In this document: piece after piece, positions 1-7,709 of the stretch
Layout: every line of letters starts with the position of its first letter
Position numbering within the stretch: the first letter of the stretch is position 1
Origin: Pseudomonadales bacterium
GTDB taxonomy: Bacteria; Pseudomonadota; Gammaproteobacteria; Pseudomonadales; Azotimanducaceae
Assembly: GCA_028280225.1 (NCBI GenBank)
Contig: JANQMF010000003.1
Location: forward strand, 1-32,663
Direction of reading: 5' to 3'
DNA length: 32,663 nucleotides
Program-made: the position numbers and the translations under genes
Notes under the pieces: generated by a model
What the model was told of the DNA's origin: nothing
The model's database searches: none
Seen by the model: the letters and a program-made list of their open reading frames with translations, nothing else

Positions 1-321
1 AAACGGCTTGCGGATAAAGTCCACCGCACCCCGGCGCATGGCTTCCACCGCCATGGGTATGTCGCCGTGGCCGGTGATAAATATGATGGGAATGGTGGCG
101 CCAATCTCCACCAGCCGCTGCTGCAGTTCCAGGCCACTCATCCCGGGCATACGGATATCTAACACTAAACATCCGTGGTTAAGCTGCTCGTATTGAGCCA
201 GAAATTCATCAGCACCGGCAAAGGTGGCATAGTCCACATCCACCGAGTCTAACAACATGCCTATGGAATCACGGACCGCCTCGTCGTCGTCGACAACATA
301 AACTGTTCCTGCTTCACTCAT
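1..321 (-). CDS. fixJ: FixJ-type response regulator, N-terminal part (cut by window edge)
   Basis: This is the receiver domain of a two-component response regulator; 107 residues are visible from the ATG at 321 and the rest lies beyond position 1. Seen: the acidic pocket DDDE (11-14), phospho-acceptor Asp55 in VLDIRMPGMSG, Thr83 in FITGHGD and Lys105 in the final RKPF. The FITGHGDIPMAVEAM and GAVDFIRKPF wording is typical of the FixJ/NarL group, which carries a C-terminal LuxR-type helix-turn-helix, not visible here. The start overlaps the end of the upstream kinase by 8 nt (ATGAGTGA), so the pair is translationally coupled. Inferred role: transcriptional output for the FixL-like kinase. The symbol rests on the partner kinase and receiver motifs; a close relative such as TodT/StyR type is possible. 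Confidence 0.88.
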   Translation of the reverse strand, partial: MSEAGTVYVVDDDEAVRDSIGMLLDSVDVDYATFAGADEFLAQYEQLNHGCLVLDIRMPGMSGLELQQRLVEIGATIPIIFITGHGDIPMAVEAMRRGAVDFIRKPF

Positions 322-1453
322 CTTGATGTCCCAGGGGTATTTGAAAATAAAAACACGCGCCTGCCCCTTCGTTGTTGCGAAACGACAGTTCGCCCCCATG
401 CTCCTCTATGATCGACCGGCAGATCGACAAACCCATCCCCATGCCGTCACTTTTGGTGGTGTGAAAGGCGGAAAAAATCATTGGGGCATCCTCAACGGCA
501 ACTCCCGGGCCACAATCCACCACCAATACCTGTGCACACGGTTGTCCCCCATCCTCCAACACTGTGGAGATCACCTTAATCTCCCGGCCATTAATACACT
601 CAATTTCGTACATGGCATCAATGGCATTGCGGATCAGATTTAAACCCACCTGCTGAATCTGCACCGGGTCACAAAACACCATGGGGTTGCGCGGGGTCAT
701 GTCGTAGACCAGCTCCACCCCGTGTAAACGGGCATCCCCCACCACCAGGTGCTGCAAGTCCAACAGCAGGGCGTTTAAATCCACCACCTCGCGCTGACCA
801 CCGGCGTTTTGCACAAATCGCTGGATGCGCTCGATCACCGCACCGGCCCGCAGCGACTGATCGTTCAGCTTGCGTACTGCCTCCAAGACCTTGTCTGAAT
901 TCGGCTGGGGACGTTCCAACAAACGAATACACGCCTGGGCGTACATGGAGATAGCCGTCAGCGGCTGATTTATCTCATGGGCGATGCTGGCGGTCATTTC
1001 CCCCATGGTACTCAGCCGGCCCACCTGAGCCAGGTGGTCGCGCTGTTCCAGCAATATATCCTGGGCGTGTTTTTGTTCACTTAAGTCGCGAATAATGCCC
1101 ACAAAGTACACCCCGTCTTCCGCCTGGATCTCGCTCACCGCCAGGTAAATGGGAAAGGTGCTGCCGTCTTTACGCTGGGCTACCAGTTCCCGGCCAATGC
1201 CGATAATGCCAGCGTCACCCCCCGCCATGTAACGCTCAACATACGCCTCGTGGGCAGACCGATACGGCTCGGGCATCAGCACCACCAGGGGTTGGCCCAT
1301 AATCTGGCTTTCGGTATAGCCAAACATCTGTAACGCGGCTCGGTTAACGGTCAGTATCTGCCCCGCCGCATCGATGGTGACAATGGCGTCCACCACCGCA
1401 TCCAGCACCACGTCAGCGTTGTCCACCAACCACTTTTGGCCTTGTATGTCCAA
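314..1453 (-). CDS. fixL: FixL-type oxygen-sensing PAS histidine kinase
   Basis: Soluble sensor kinase of 379 residues with no membrane segment. Domains: PAS at about 10-128; HisKA with the phospho-acceptor His159 in SIAHEINQPLTAI; HATPase with N box NLIRNAIDAM (272-281), DCGPGV (313-318), FSAFHTTKSDG and GMGMGLSI (337-344). The PAS segment keeps the FixL haem signature: His68 in RSAHEAYVERY and Arg88 in IIGIGR lie exactly 20 residues apart, as the proximal haem histidine (His200) and the regulatory arginine (Arg220) do in Bradyrhizobium FixL. Haem-based O2 sensing is therefore a strong inference. The only workable start is TTG at 1453, because an in-frame stop lies just upstream and no ATG or GTG falls between. 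The response regulator gene overlaps its 3' end. Expected outputs are microaerobic genes such as cbb3 oxidase or denitrification, none of which is visible here. Confidence 0.9.
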   Translation of the reverse strand: MDIQGQKWLVDNADVVLDAVVDAIVTIDAAGQILTVNRAALQMFGYTESQIMGQPLVVLMPEPYRSAHEAYVERYMAGGDAGIIGIGRELVAQRKDGSTFPIYLAVSEIQAEDGVYFVGIIRDLSEQKHAQDILLEQRDHLAQVGRLSTMGEMTASIAHEINQPLTAISMYAQACIRLLERPQPNSDKVLEAVRKLNDQSLRAGAVIERIQRFVQNAGGQREVVDLNALLLDLQHLVVGDARLHGVELVYDMTPRNPMVFCDPVQIQQVGLNLIRNAIDAMYEIECINGREIKVISTVLEDGGQPCAQVLVVDCGPGVAVEDAPMIFSAFHTTKSDGMGMGLSICRSIIEEHGGELSFRNNEGAGACFYFQIPLGHQDE

Positions 1454-1508
1454 AACCTTAAGCCCGTTGGCCTGTGTTCAGACTGGCATTCACCCCAATT
1501 CCCATCAA

Positions 1509-1520
1509 TTTTGCGCAAAA
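1509..1520. promoter_or_regulatory. Perfect 12-bp palindrome upstream of fixL
   Basis: TTTTGCGCAAAA is a perfect palindrome about 56 bp upstream of the kinase start, in the intergenic region shared by the divergent fixLJ and stress-protein operons. It could be an operator. It does not fit the FNR/FixK consensus TTGAT-N4-ATCAA, so no regulator is assigned. Confidence 0.3.
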
Positions 1521-1583
1521 AAAGGACAATATCATGATTAAGGCCCCCGTTTTTGCCACTAGGTGATTTCCCTTAACGCCCAC

Positions 1584-1605
1584 TTCGGTATCCCCCTATA
1601 CCGAA
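1584..1605. promoter_or_regulatory. 8-bp inverted repeat (6-bp spacer), candidate operator
   Basis: The arms TTCGGTAT and ATACCGAA are perfect reverse complements separated by CCCCCT. The site lies in the 218-bp gap between the fixL start (1453) and the small ORF at 1672. No T-run follows on either strand, so it does not look like a terminator. A dimeric regulator site is the simplest reading; the protein is unknown. Confidence 0.4.
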
Positions 1606-1642
1606 AAACACCCCCCGGGCGCAGCATAGGACCATCGGATAC

Positions 1643-1660
1643 GTAGACAAAGTAGACAAA
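1643..1660 (+). repeat. Perfect tandem 9-mer GTAGACAAA x2
   Basis: GTAGACAAA occurs twice head to tail just before the ribosome-binding site of the small ORF at 1672. The preceding bases make ATACGTAG (1639-1646), a 7/8 match to the FixJ half-site GTAMGTAG known from rhizobia. Because it is so close to the start codon, a repressor or translational role is as likely as activation. Confidence 0.35.
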
Positions 1661-1671
1661 AGGAAACGACT

Positions 1672-1779
1672 ATGTGGCTGGAACATCCAAATAAAACCCT
1701 GACCGTTGCCGGCGCTGCCCTGTTTGTAGGCGCCGCCATCATTGTACTTGGGCTGACCACGCTGAACTGGCTGGTATAG
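1672..1779 (+). CDS. Small single-span membrane protein, 35 aa
   Basis: Unrecognised small ORF starting MWLEHPNKTL and ending LNWLV. Residues 10-31 form one hydrophobic, Ala/Gly/Val/Ile-rich membrane segment, with the only lysine (Lys8) on the short N-terminal side. An AAAGGA ribosome-binding sequence (1658-1663) lies 8 nt before the ATG. It is followed 84 bp later by the UspA-like gene in the same direction, so the two may be cotranscribed. Its position opposite fixL suggests microaerobic or stress regulation and a role beside a membrane complex, in the manner of small respiratory-oxidase subunits, but that is speculation. A chance ORF cannot be excluded. Confidence 0.5.
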   Translation: MWLEHPNKTLTVAGAALFVGAAIIVLGLTTLNWLV

Positions 1780-1863
1780 ACCTGGCTGATCTGGCTGAAA
1801 TAGGCCAAGCGGCACACTGGCGGGCCGTCTTCCGCCCGCAGCTCACCCCAAACCCGGCAGGCC

Positions 1864-2769
1864 ATGACTAAGGTACTGGTAGCAGTTGAAGCCAACGACG
1901 AAAGCCGGCACATCATGGCCACCGCCGGCGAAATGGCCCTGCAAAAACCGCAGGATAGCGGTGAGCTGCATATCTTAAATGTGGTGCGCCCCATCACCGA
2001 GGTTTATGCCGACCTGAATTTTACCCCCTTCGCGGAACACACCTGCGCGCTGCTGGACACCCAGAAAGCGGCGCAAAAAGCGGTTTTGCAACAACACCTG
2101 GAAAGCTGTTTTACCCAAGCCGCTCCGAAATGTGTGGTGGAAGTGCTGGAAGGCTTACCCGCCAGTACCATCGCCAACCGGGCTGAGCAACTGAACGCCA
2201 GCTTGATCGTCATGGGGCTGCACAACCGGCAGGGTTTAACCACGCTGTTGGGCTCCACCACCTACGGCGTACTCACCCAGTGCGCGCAGAACTTACTGGC
2301 GGTACACCCGCAGCCCAAGCGGGGCAGCTTGCCCTATCAACGGGTGTTGATTTGTGTGGACACCTCAGAAAACATAAACACCACCCTGGCCAGCGCCGCA
2401 CCCCTGGCCCTGGCGGCCAACAGTTATCAGGTCATTTCCGTGCAGCCCCCCCTGACCTCAATTTACGCCTCCGCGTATGCCGGGCAGAGTGAAAACATTG
2501 CCTATAACAAAATCCAGGCCCACATTGAGGCAGAAACGGTTGCCCGGGTCCGTCAAGCGACCCGCCAGGCGGGCTTGAGCGAAAACCATGTCCACGTCCC
2601 CATGGGGGACGCCAGGACCTGTATATTGCAGGCTGCTGAAGATACCGCGGCTGATTTGATCATCACCGGCACCAACGCCCGCGGGCCGGTGGGACGGTTG
2701 TTGCTGGGTTCAACGGTGCGCGGCATCCTGGACCATGCACCCTGCGACGTCTGGGTTGTACACCCCTAG
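1864..2769 (+). CDS. Tandem universal stress protein (two UspA domains)
   Basis: Cytoplasmic protein of 301 residues with two UspA folds in tandem, comparable to the UspE arrangement. Domain 1 (about 1-147) begins MTKVLVAVEAND and ends in VMGLHNRQGLTTLLGSTTYGVL. Domain 2 (about 157-301) begins RVLICVDTSEN and contains the nucleotide-binding pattern G-x2-x2-G-x9-GS as GTNARGPVGRLLLGST. The intact pattern suggests that the second domain binds ATP; domain 1 has a related but weaker version. The gene lies downstream of the small membrane ORF and divergent from fixLJ. In other bacteria such proteins are commonly induced under anaerobiosis by Fnr/Anr-type factors, which fits the neighbourhood, but no clear Fnr box was found here. 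The ribosome-binding site before the ATG is weak. Confidence 0.88.
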   Translation: MTKVLVAVEANDESRHIMATAGEMALQKPQDSGELHILNVVRPITEVYADLNFTPFAEHTCALLDTQKAAQKAVLQQHLESCFTQAAPKCVVEVLEGLPASTIANRAEQLNASLIVMGLHNRQGLTTLLGSTTYGVLTQCAQNLLAVHPQPKRGSLPYQRVLICVDTSENINTTLASAAPLALAANSYQVISVQPPLTSIYASAYAGQSENIAYNKIQAHIEAETVARVRQATRQAGLSENHVHVPMGDARTCILQAAEDTAADLIITGTNARGPVGRLLLGSTVRGILDHAPCDVWVVHP

Positions 2770-2916
2770 GGGCCAGGCAGGCGCCTTTTTCCCCAAGTGG
2801 GCAATAAAATTACCAAAAAATTACGCTTTCGGGATAATACTTACAATTCTCTCAAGGTCTGCGTGGCCTGATGTTGCACAATCGGTTTCTGCCTGACCTC
2901 ATGTTTGGAGCTTGAG

Positions 2917-3747
2917 ATGCCGGAAGTACAAGTTCAACAAGCCCCCAGCGAAATGCAGCGCCTGGACCACGAAACCGCGCTGAGCATTGCCCGTTCGCTG
3001 CACTCGGACCTGGACCTTGGGGTTGTGGTCAAACGCCTGTACACTTTTGTTTCGGCCCTCACCCGGGTGTCCCACCTGCACTACAGTAATCAACAACCGG
3101 ACATCACCTATGAGCTGGGGGAGCAGCAGTCCCACAGTTTGACCTATGAATTAAAATTGACCAGCCAGCCCAGCTCCGCCGGGACCGTTATCCTCAGCGC
3201 CCAGGCACCGTTAAGCGACCACGACACCGAGCTGGTTGCCGAGCTTTTGTCGCTGGCCGCCAACGCGCTGATGAATGCGCATAAATATCTTGCCGCGATA
3301 ACCCCGGGCCAGCCGGTGACCCCGCACCCCAAACCGGAGAAACCCGCCCGCAAATGTCCGGACGCCCTGGTGCTGGTGCGTATCGAAGGCCTGGACATCA
3401 TTCGAGATTTATCCAGCGAAGCCCTGGCCGACAGCATCATGTCCGAGCTGAAGGTGCAGCTGAGCCAGACCCTGCGTGAAGCGGACGGCACCCACAAGGT
3501 GGACAACGATCATCTGGCGGTACTGCTGCCCAGCACCGCCACCGGGGGTGCTGAGCGAGTCGCGGAAAAGGTAGCCCGGCTGGTCGACGAGTTGGACTTT
3601 ATTGACCCGCTGTTGCGCCGTGAACTTTCTGTCAGCGTGGGTATCAGTTCCACCAGCGATGCCTCTTCCGCGGAGGATGTGCTGGCCAATGCCAAGGTGC
3701 AACTGGCCAAGGCCTTGCGTAACCAGCCGCCCCAGACGGTGCATTAG
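2917..3747 (+). CDS. Degenerate GGDEF-domain protein
   Basis: Protein of 276 residues. The start is set at the ATG at 2917 because GGAG (2907-2910) sits 6 nt before it; an upstream TTG at 2905 would overlap that site. Residues about 15-125 resemble a small GAF-like sensory region, followed by a Pro-rich linker (130-146). Residues 148-268 have the GGDEF framework: LVLVRIEGLD, then LAVLLPST, AERVAEKVARLV and LSVSVGISS. The signature position, however, reads VDNDHL (195-200) instead of RxGGDEF, so the active-site glycines and acidic pair are lost. Diguanylate cyclase activity is not expected. A nucleotide-sensing, dimerisation or scaffold role is possible. It shares direction with the UspA-like gene (147-bp gap) and converges on the EthD-like gene. 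Confidence 0.7.
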   Translation: MPEVQVQQAPSEMQRLDHETALSIARSLHSDLDLGVVVKRLYTFVSALTRVSHLHYSNQQPDITYELGEQQSHSLTYELKLTSQPSSAGTVILSAQAPLSDHDTELVAELLSLAANALMNAHKYLAAITPGQPVTPHPKPEKPARKCPDALVLVRIEGLDIIRDLSSEALADSIMSELKVQLSQTLREADGTHKVDNDHLAVLLPSTATGGAERVAEKVARLVDELDFIDPLLRRELSVSVGISSTSDASSAEDVLANAKVQLAKALRNQPPQTVH

Positions 3748-3781
3748 ACCGCTTCTTTTTAACAGAAACCCGTTGCCGACG

Positions 3782-4453
3782 TTAGGGCGGCAGCACCACC
3801 TCTTCTGCCGCTAAAAACAGCACCACACTGCCCGGTTCAGCAAAGTTTTTGGCATCCGTGGCCTGATCTTCGCGCATCTGCCGCGAGACCATGGCCGCAC
3901 GGGCTGCCGCCACAGAGGGAAAGTGCAGTTCGGTAATGCCGTCAAAGGGTGGTTTACCCACCTGGTAAGTCTCCGCCAGAGGATGGCATTGCAGGTAGTA
4001 CACCGCCTGCTCGGTGAGGGCCGCAATAGGGCCGTGGTTGTGCCACCAATAGCGCTGAAAATCCGCCACCGACAAATGGGGTTGGCGGCGAAAGGGGAAA
4101 ACACCCTTGATGAATTGTCCCGTGTGATGTTCCGGCAAACGCATCACCGTTCTCGCCCGGCCACTGACAATGGGGCCCACGCGTACCTGCGGCGCCAGTA
4201 CCTTGCCAATAACCTCAGCCTGGGCCAGGGTGTTGAGCGCTGTTTCCGCCCGCTCAAACCACAGCTCCGCAACCCCGACGTAGGGCGCCTGGCTGCGGGC
4301 TTCAATCTGTTCGCCGTTATAGCCGGCCAGACTGCGGGTCTGAACATAGCCGCAAAGGTCAGTTTGCTGTAGAGCCTGTAAAGCCCGCTCACCCCGAACC
4401 GCAAAAGGATCCACCCCCCAAGGCCCTTCCAGGAAGAAATAGTTCTTGTACAT
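3782..4453 (-). CDS. EthD-like tandem dimeric alpha-beta barrel protein
   Basis: Protein of 223 residues with no signal peptide or membrane segment. It appears to hold two ferredoxin-like (EthD/dimeric alpha-beta barrel) halves. The second, about 107-215, is the clearer one: FIKGVFPFRRQPHLSVADFQRYWWHNHGPIAA matches the EthD pattern of a K-rich strand followed by the F-x-x-YW-x-x-HGP helix. The ATG at 4453 is chosen because GGAGG lies 6 nt upstream; the GTG two codons earlier overlaps that spacer. Members of this family often sit in aromatic, ether or steroid catabolic clusters, usually without a defined reaction. Here it is alone between convergent and divergent neighbours. Function not assigned. 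Confidence 0.72.
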   Translation of the reverse strand: MYKNYFFLEGPWGVDPFAVRGERALQALQQTDLCGYVQTRSLAGYNGEQIEARSQAPYVGVAELWFERAETALNTLAQAEVIGKVLAPQVRVGPIVSGRARTVMRLPEHHTGQFIKGVFPFRRQPHLSVADFQRYWWHNHGPIAALTEQAVYYLQCHPLAETYQVGKPPFDGITELHFPSVAAARAAMVSRQMREDQATDAKNFAEPGSVVLFLAAEEVVLPP

Positions 4454-4491
4454 GTGCACCCTCCATCGTTACACGCTCAAGTTACACCCAC

Positions 4492-4531
4492 CACTGCCGA
4501 TACCCCCAAAGATAGCACTCCTTGGCAGTGC
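4492..4531 (+). promoter_or_regulatory. Leader with two mutually exclusive hairpins before DUF1538 gene
   Basis: CACTGCC (4492-4498) can pair with GGCAGTG (4524-4530). Alternatively GCACT (4515-4519) pairs with AGTGC (4527-4531). Both use the same 3' bases, so only one can form at a time. The element ends 32 nt before the start codon at 4564. This is a possible leader switch or operator; no known riboswitch class was recognised. Confidence 0.3.
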
Positions 4532-4563
4532 TTCGGACATAGATTGCAAAACAGGATGTGCTT

Positions 4564-6507
4564 ATGAGTTCCGGACCCGATACGGCAAGCCAAAATCCCG
4601 CGGCCAGTCCGCGCTTTCAGTTAGGCTGGCGAGATACATTTCGCATATTGTGGCCCTATGTAAAACGCAATTTTATGAATCAGGTGGAAGGCATCTGGTT
4701 TATCGTGGCCTATCTGGTGGTTTTCCAACTGCTGGTATTACAACTGCCCATCGTATACGCGGGCATGATCGGCGCGGGTATTCTGATTGTTGCCGTGGGC
4801 CTGATGTTTTTTATGGAAGGCCTGCGCCTGGGGTTGATGCCCCTGGGTGAAGAGATTGGCAGCGTGTTACCCAAAAACAGCAAAATGCCGGTCATTCTTG
4901 TTTTTGCCTTCCTGCTGGGCATGGGCGCCACCTTTGCCGAACCCGCCATTGCCGTGCTTAAAGCGGCCGGGGCCGGTGTCAAACCCGAATCCGCGCCCCT
5001 GTTGTACAGCTTGCTCAACGACTTTTCCAGCCAGCTGGTGACCGCGGTAGGGGTGGGGGTTGGTCTGGCAGTGATGCTGGGGGTACTGAGATTCTTTTTT
5101 GCCTGGCCGTTAAAATATCTGGCGATCCCCGCGGTAATGTTATTGTTGGGGATGTCCTTTTACTTCAACCAGGTGCCTGAGCTGCAAGCGGTTCTGGGCC
5201 TGGCCTGGGACTGCGGCGCGGTCACCACCGGTCCGGTAACAGTGCCCCTGGTACTGGCCCTGGGTATAGGTGTATGCCGGGTGGTTTCCAGCGGTTCCGG
5301 CGGGGGTGGCCATTCGGGATTTGGCATTGTCACCTTAGCCTCTTTGTTTCCCATTCTTGCAGTGATGTTGCTGGCCTGGTTCCACTACGCCAACAACGAC
5401 TATTGGGGTGCGGAGAACTACCGGCACACCGAAACGGTCAGCCAGGTGGTCCCAACCCAAACCGAGGCGGCACCCACCCTGGAAAAAACTCTGTCCCCCA
5501 TTTCCAAGGAAGAGTTTGGCGAATACTTAAGATCCGGCAAAATGCCGGATAATGTCAAAATCGACTTTGTCGGGGGTGAGCCCAGCCTGGAAAACGGCAA
5601 AATCAAGGTGAACCAACCCGACGTTGTCATTAAAAAGTTGTACAAGCGCGACTTTACCTTTGTTGCCGAAGATACCTGGGACAGCGGTTCAAAACTTTCG
5701 GAGCAGTTGTGGCAGGCCACCAAGGATGCCCTGCGGGCCATTATTCCCCTGTGTCTATTCCTGTACATTGTGCTGCGCATGGTGCTCAAACAGCGCCTTG
5801 CACCGCGCAACGACGTCGGTATTGGCGTCACCTTTGCCTTTGCCGGCATGTCCCTGTTCGGACTGGGGATTGCTCTGGGGTTAACCCCCCTGGGCGCCCA
5901 GCTCGGCAGCAATGTGCCGGTGGCCTTTGCGGAAATTTTGCCCTGGGGCCTGGATCATGTTGAGGGTCCGTTATTTCCGGACTGGGGTAAATTTGCCGCC
6001 ATTGGTTTTGCCTTTTTCTTAGGTTACGGCGCCACCCTGGCTGAGCCCGCCCTGAACGCCCTGGGGGATACCGTGGAGCGGATTACCGTGGGTGCCTTTC
6101 GCAAAAAACTGCTGATGCAAAGTGTGGCCATTGGTGTGGGTTTTGGCATCGCCGCCGGGATTTTCAAGATGGCTTATAACCTGCCCCTGTTCTGGATGTT
6201 GATGCCCCCCTATGTCCTGGTGTTGGTCCTGACCTGGTTTGCCCCCCACAGCTTTGTTAATTTCAGCTGGGATTCCGCCGGGGTGACCACCGGACCCATC
6301 ACCGTACCCCTGGTCCTGGCCATGGGCCTGGGGGTTGGCGCCAACGTACCCGGGGTATCTGACGGTTTTGGTATTCTGGCGCTGGCTTCGGTGGGACCCA
6401 TCCTCACCGTGCTGACCGTGGGCCTTTATACCCAACACGCGCAAAAGGCGAATCGCAACGAAGAGCAAAGTGAATCCCAAACCCTCACCGAAGCGGAGGC
6501 CCACTGA
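4564..6507 (+). CDS. DUF1538 multi-pass membrane protein (tandem duplicated)
   Basis: Integral inner-membrane protein of 647 residues made of two DUF1538 units joined by a soluble linker. Each unit has a GLxxGLxPLG-like entry, a GATxAEPA motif (GMGATFAEPAI, then GYGATLAEPAL) and a re-entrant-looking WDxxxVTTGPxTVPLVLAxGxGV motif. The linker (about 280-390) is polar and contains LEKTLSPISKEEFGEYLRSGKMPD. The duplicated, Gly/Pro-rich membrane motifs suggest a transporter or channel, but the substrate is unknown. ATG 4564 is chosen over GTG 4558 because AGGA (4553-4556) is spaced 7 nt from it. The stop overlaps the next gene's ATG (TGATG), and that gene encodes a PII-like protein. PII proteins gate transporters (GlnK-AmtB), so PII-like control of this protein is a reasonable inference. 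Confidence 0.85.
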   Translation: MSSGPDTASQNPAASPRFQLGWRDTFRILWPYVKRNFMNQVEGIWFIVAYLVVFQLLVLQLPIVYAGMIGAGILIVAVGLMFFMEGLRLGLMPLGEEIGSVLPKNSKMPVILVFAFLLGMGATFAEPAIAVLKAAGAGVKPESAPLLYSLLNDFSSQLVTAVGVGVGLAVMLGVLRFFFAWPLKYLAIPAVMLLLGMSFYFNQVPELQAVLGLAWDCGAVTTGPVTVPLVLALGIGVCRVVSSGSGGGGHSGFGIVTLASLFPILAVMLLAWFHYANNDYWGAENYRHTETVSQVVPTQTEAAPTLEKTLSPISKEEFGEYLRSGKMPDNVKIDFVGGEPSLENGKIKVNQPDVVIKKLYKRDFTFVAEDTWDSGSKLSEQLWQATKDALRAIIPLCLFLYIVLRMVLKQRLAPRNDVGIGVTFAFAGMSLFGLGIALGLTPLGAQLGSNVPVAFAEILPWGLDHVEGPLFPDWGKFAAIGFAFFLGYGATLAEPALNALGDTVERITVGAFRKKLLMQSVAIGVGFGIAAGIFKMAYNLPLFWMLMPPYVLVLVLTWFAPHSFVNFSWDSAGVTTGPITVPLVLAMGLGVGANVPGVSDGFGILALASVGPILTVLTVGLYTQHAQKANRNEEQSESQTLTEAEAH

Positions 6508-7700
6508 TGTTTAAAAACAGCCATCAGTTTTCTGTTGTCACCACCGTGCTGCCCAATTCCACCACGGCGCGGGTGCTGCCCAACCTGCTGGTTGAACCGG
6601 GCAGCAGCGCTTTGTCCTGGAAAGCCCGGGGCACCCTGCTGCAGGACAGTTGGTGGCAACGCTGGGTGCCGCCCATCAGCCCCGCCAAATCCATGACTCA
6701 ATTGCTGGTGCCGGATACCGAGGTGAGCCGCCTGGTCAGCCGTATTGTCGAAGACGGCAAACTGCACCAGCAGGCCACCGGCGCGGTCTATTCCACCCCC
6801 TGTGAGCATGTCTATTTTGGCTCCCAATTTTCCACCTGGCCCCAACGGGAAGGTGCCGCGGTATTGGATGGTGATCACCGGCTGACGGAAAATCTCAGTA
6901 TCATCTACTGTATTGTGGGGCACAACTTGTCCGACCGGGTTTCCCGGGCCGCCATCAACGCCGGTGCCCACGGTCCCATCGTTTACTACAGCGAAGGCCG
7001 GGGACTGCGCGACCGGCTGGGCTGGCTGCGCATCACCAAGGAACACGAAAAAGAAGTGCTGATGGTGCTGGCTGATGAAGCCAACGCGGATGAGGTATTT
7101 GACGCCATGGCCAGGGCGGGGCAGCTGCATTTGCCCGGCCGGGGATTTATGTACCGCATGGCCATCGACAAAGGCATGTTTAATCTGCCCGCCCGGGTCA
7201 GCCATCACCACTATGATGCCAATATGCAACAGATCATCAACGCCATTGACCACCTCAGCGGCCATACCCACTGGCGCGACCAGGCGGTATTTAACGTTGG
7301 TGGCGAAGGCCGCGGTGCCGGGCTGGAAAATTTTACCTCCAGCCAGACTACCCTGACCGATCAGGTGGCCCTGTCCGCCATGATCAAACGCCCCCAGGCA
7401 CCGGCGCTGATGGACGCCATGCTGGATGCCGGTGCACCGGGTTTAAATATTACCTACGCCCGCCATGTACAGGCCAACGCGGAGACTCACCAGGGCAGCG
7501 TCGGTGTTTCTGACGAATACGGTATGTTGCGCTGCATTACCGATGCCCAGACCAGCGAAGTGATCTGCGCCACCATAGACGGGCAGGCAGAGTCTCTGGG
7601 TTTCAAAGACATGTGTATGTTTGTCAACAGCGTACCCAAGGTTGCCACCTACATCCCCGGCAATGTGGACTATCGCCAACCCCTGGAAGAAGCGTCCTAG
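6507..7700 (+). CDS. Triple-domain PII-like regulatory protein
   Basis: Cytoplasmic protein of 397 residues that appears to contain three PII-like (GlnB-fold) units in one chain. Unit 1 (about 8-105) begins FSVVTTVLPNSTTARVL and ends GAVYSTPCEHVYFG. Unit 2 (about 130-222) has the classic wording SIIYCIVGHNLSDRVSRAAINAGAHG and ends GRGFMYRM. Unit 3 (about 284-385) has DQVALSAMIKRPQAPALMDAMLDAGAPG. PII proteins are normally homotrimers of about 112 residues, so one chain may supply a whole ring of three barrels. No uridylylation-type Tyr51 T-loop was recognised. GGAGG (6495-6499) precedes the ATG by 7 nt, and the start overlaps the DUF1538 stop by one base. Likely regulator of that membrane protein; the ligand is unknown. 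Confidence 0.8.
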   Translation: MFKNSHQFSVVTTVLPNSTTARVLPNLLVEPGSSALSWKARGTLLQDSWWQRWVPPISPAKSMTQLLVPDTEVSRLVSRIVEDGKLHQQATGAVYSTPCEHVYFGSQFSTWPQREGAAVLDGDHRLTENLSIIYCIVGHNLSDRVSRAAINAGAHGPIVYYSEGRGLRDRLGWLRITKEHEKEVLMVLADEANADEVFDAMARAGQLHLPGRGFMYRMAIDKGMFNLPARVSHHHYDANMQQIINAIDHLSGHTHWRDQAVFNVGGEGRGAGLENFTSSQTTLTDQVALSAMIKRPQAPALMDAMLDAGAPGLNITYARHVQANAETHQGSVGVSDEYGMLRCITDAQTSEVICATIDGQAESLGFKDMCMFVNSVPKVATYIPGNVDYRQPLEEAS

Positions 7701-7709
7701 GTCTCCCTC

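Noticed and set aside
1527-1542. AATATCATGATTAAGG as a possible FNR/FixK box upstream of fixL
   Set aside because: Only one half resembles TTGAT/ATCAA (4/5); the other half matches poorly.
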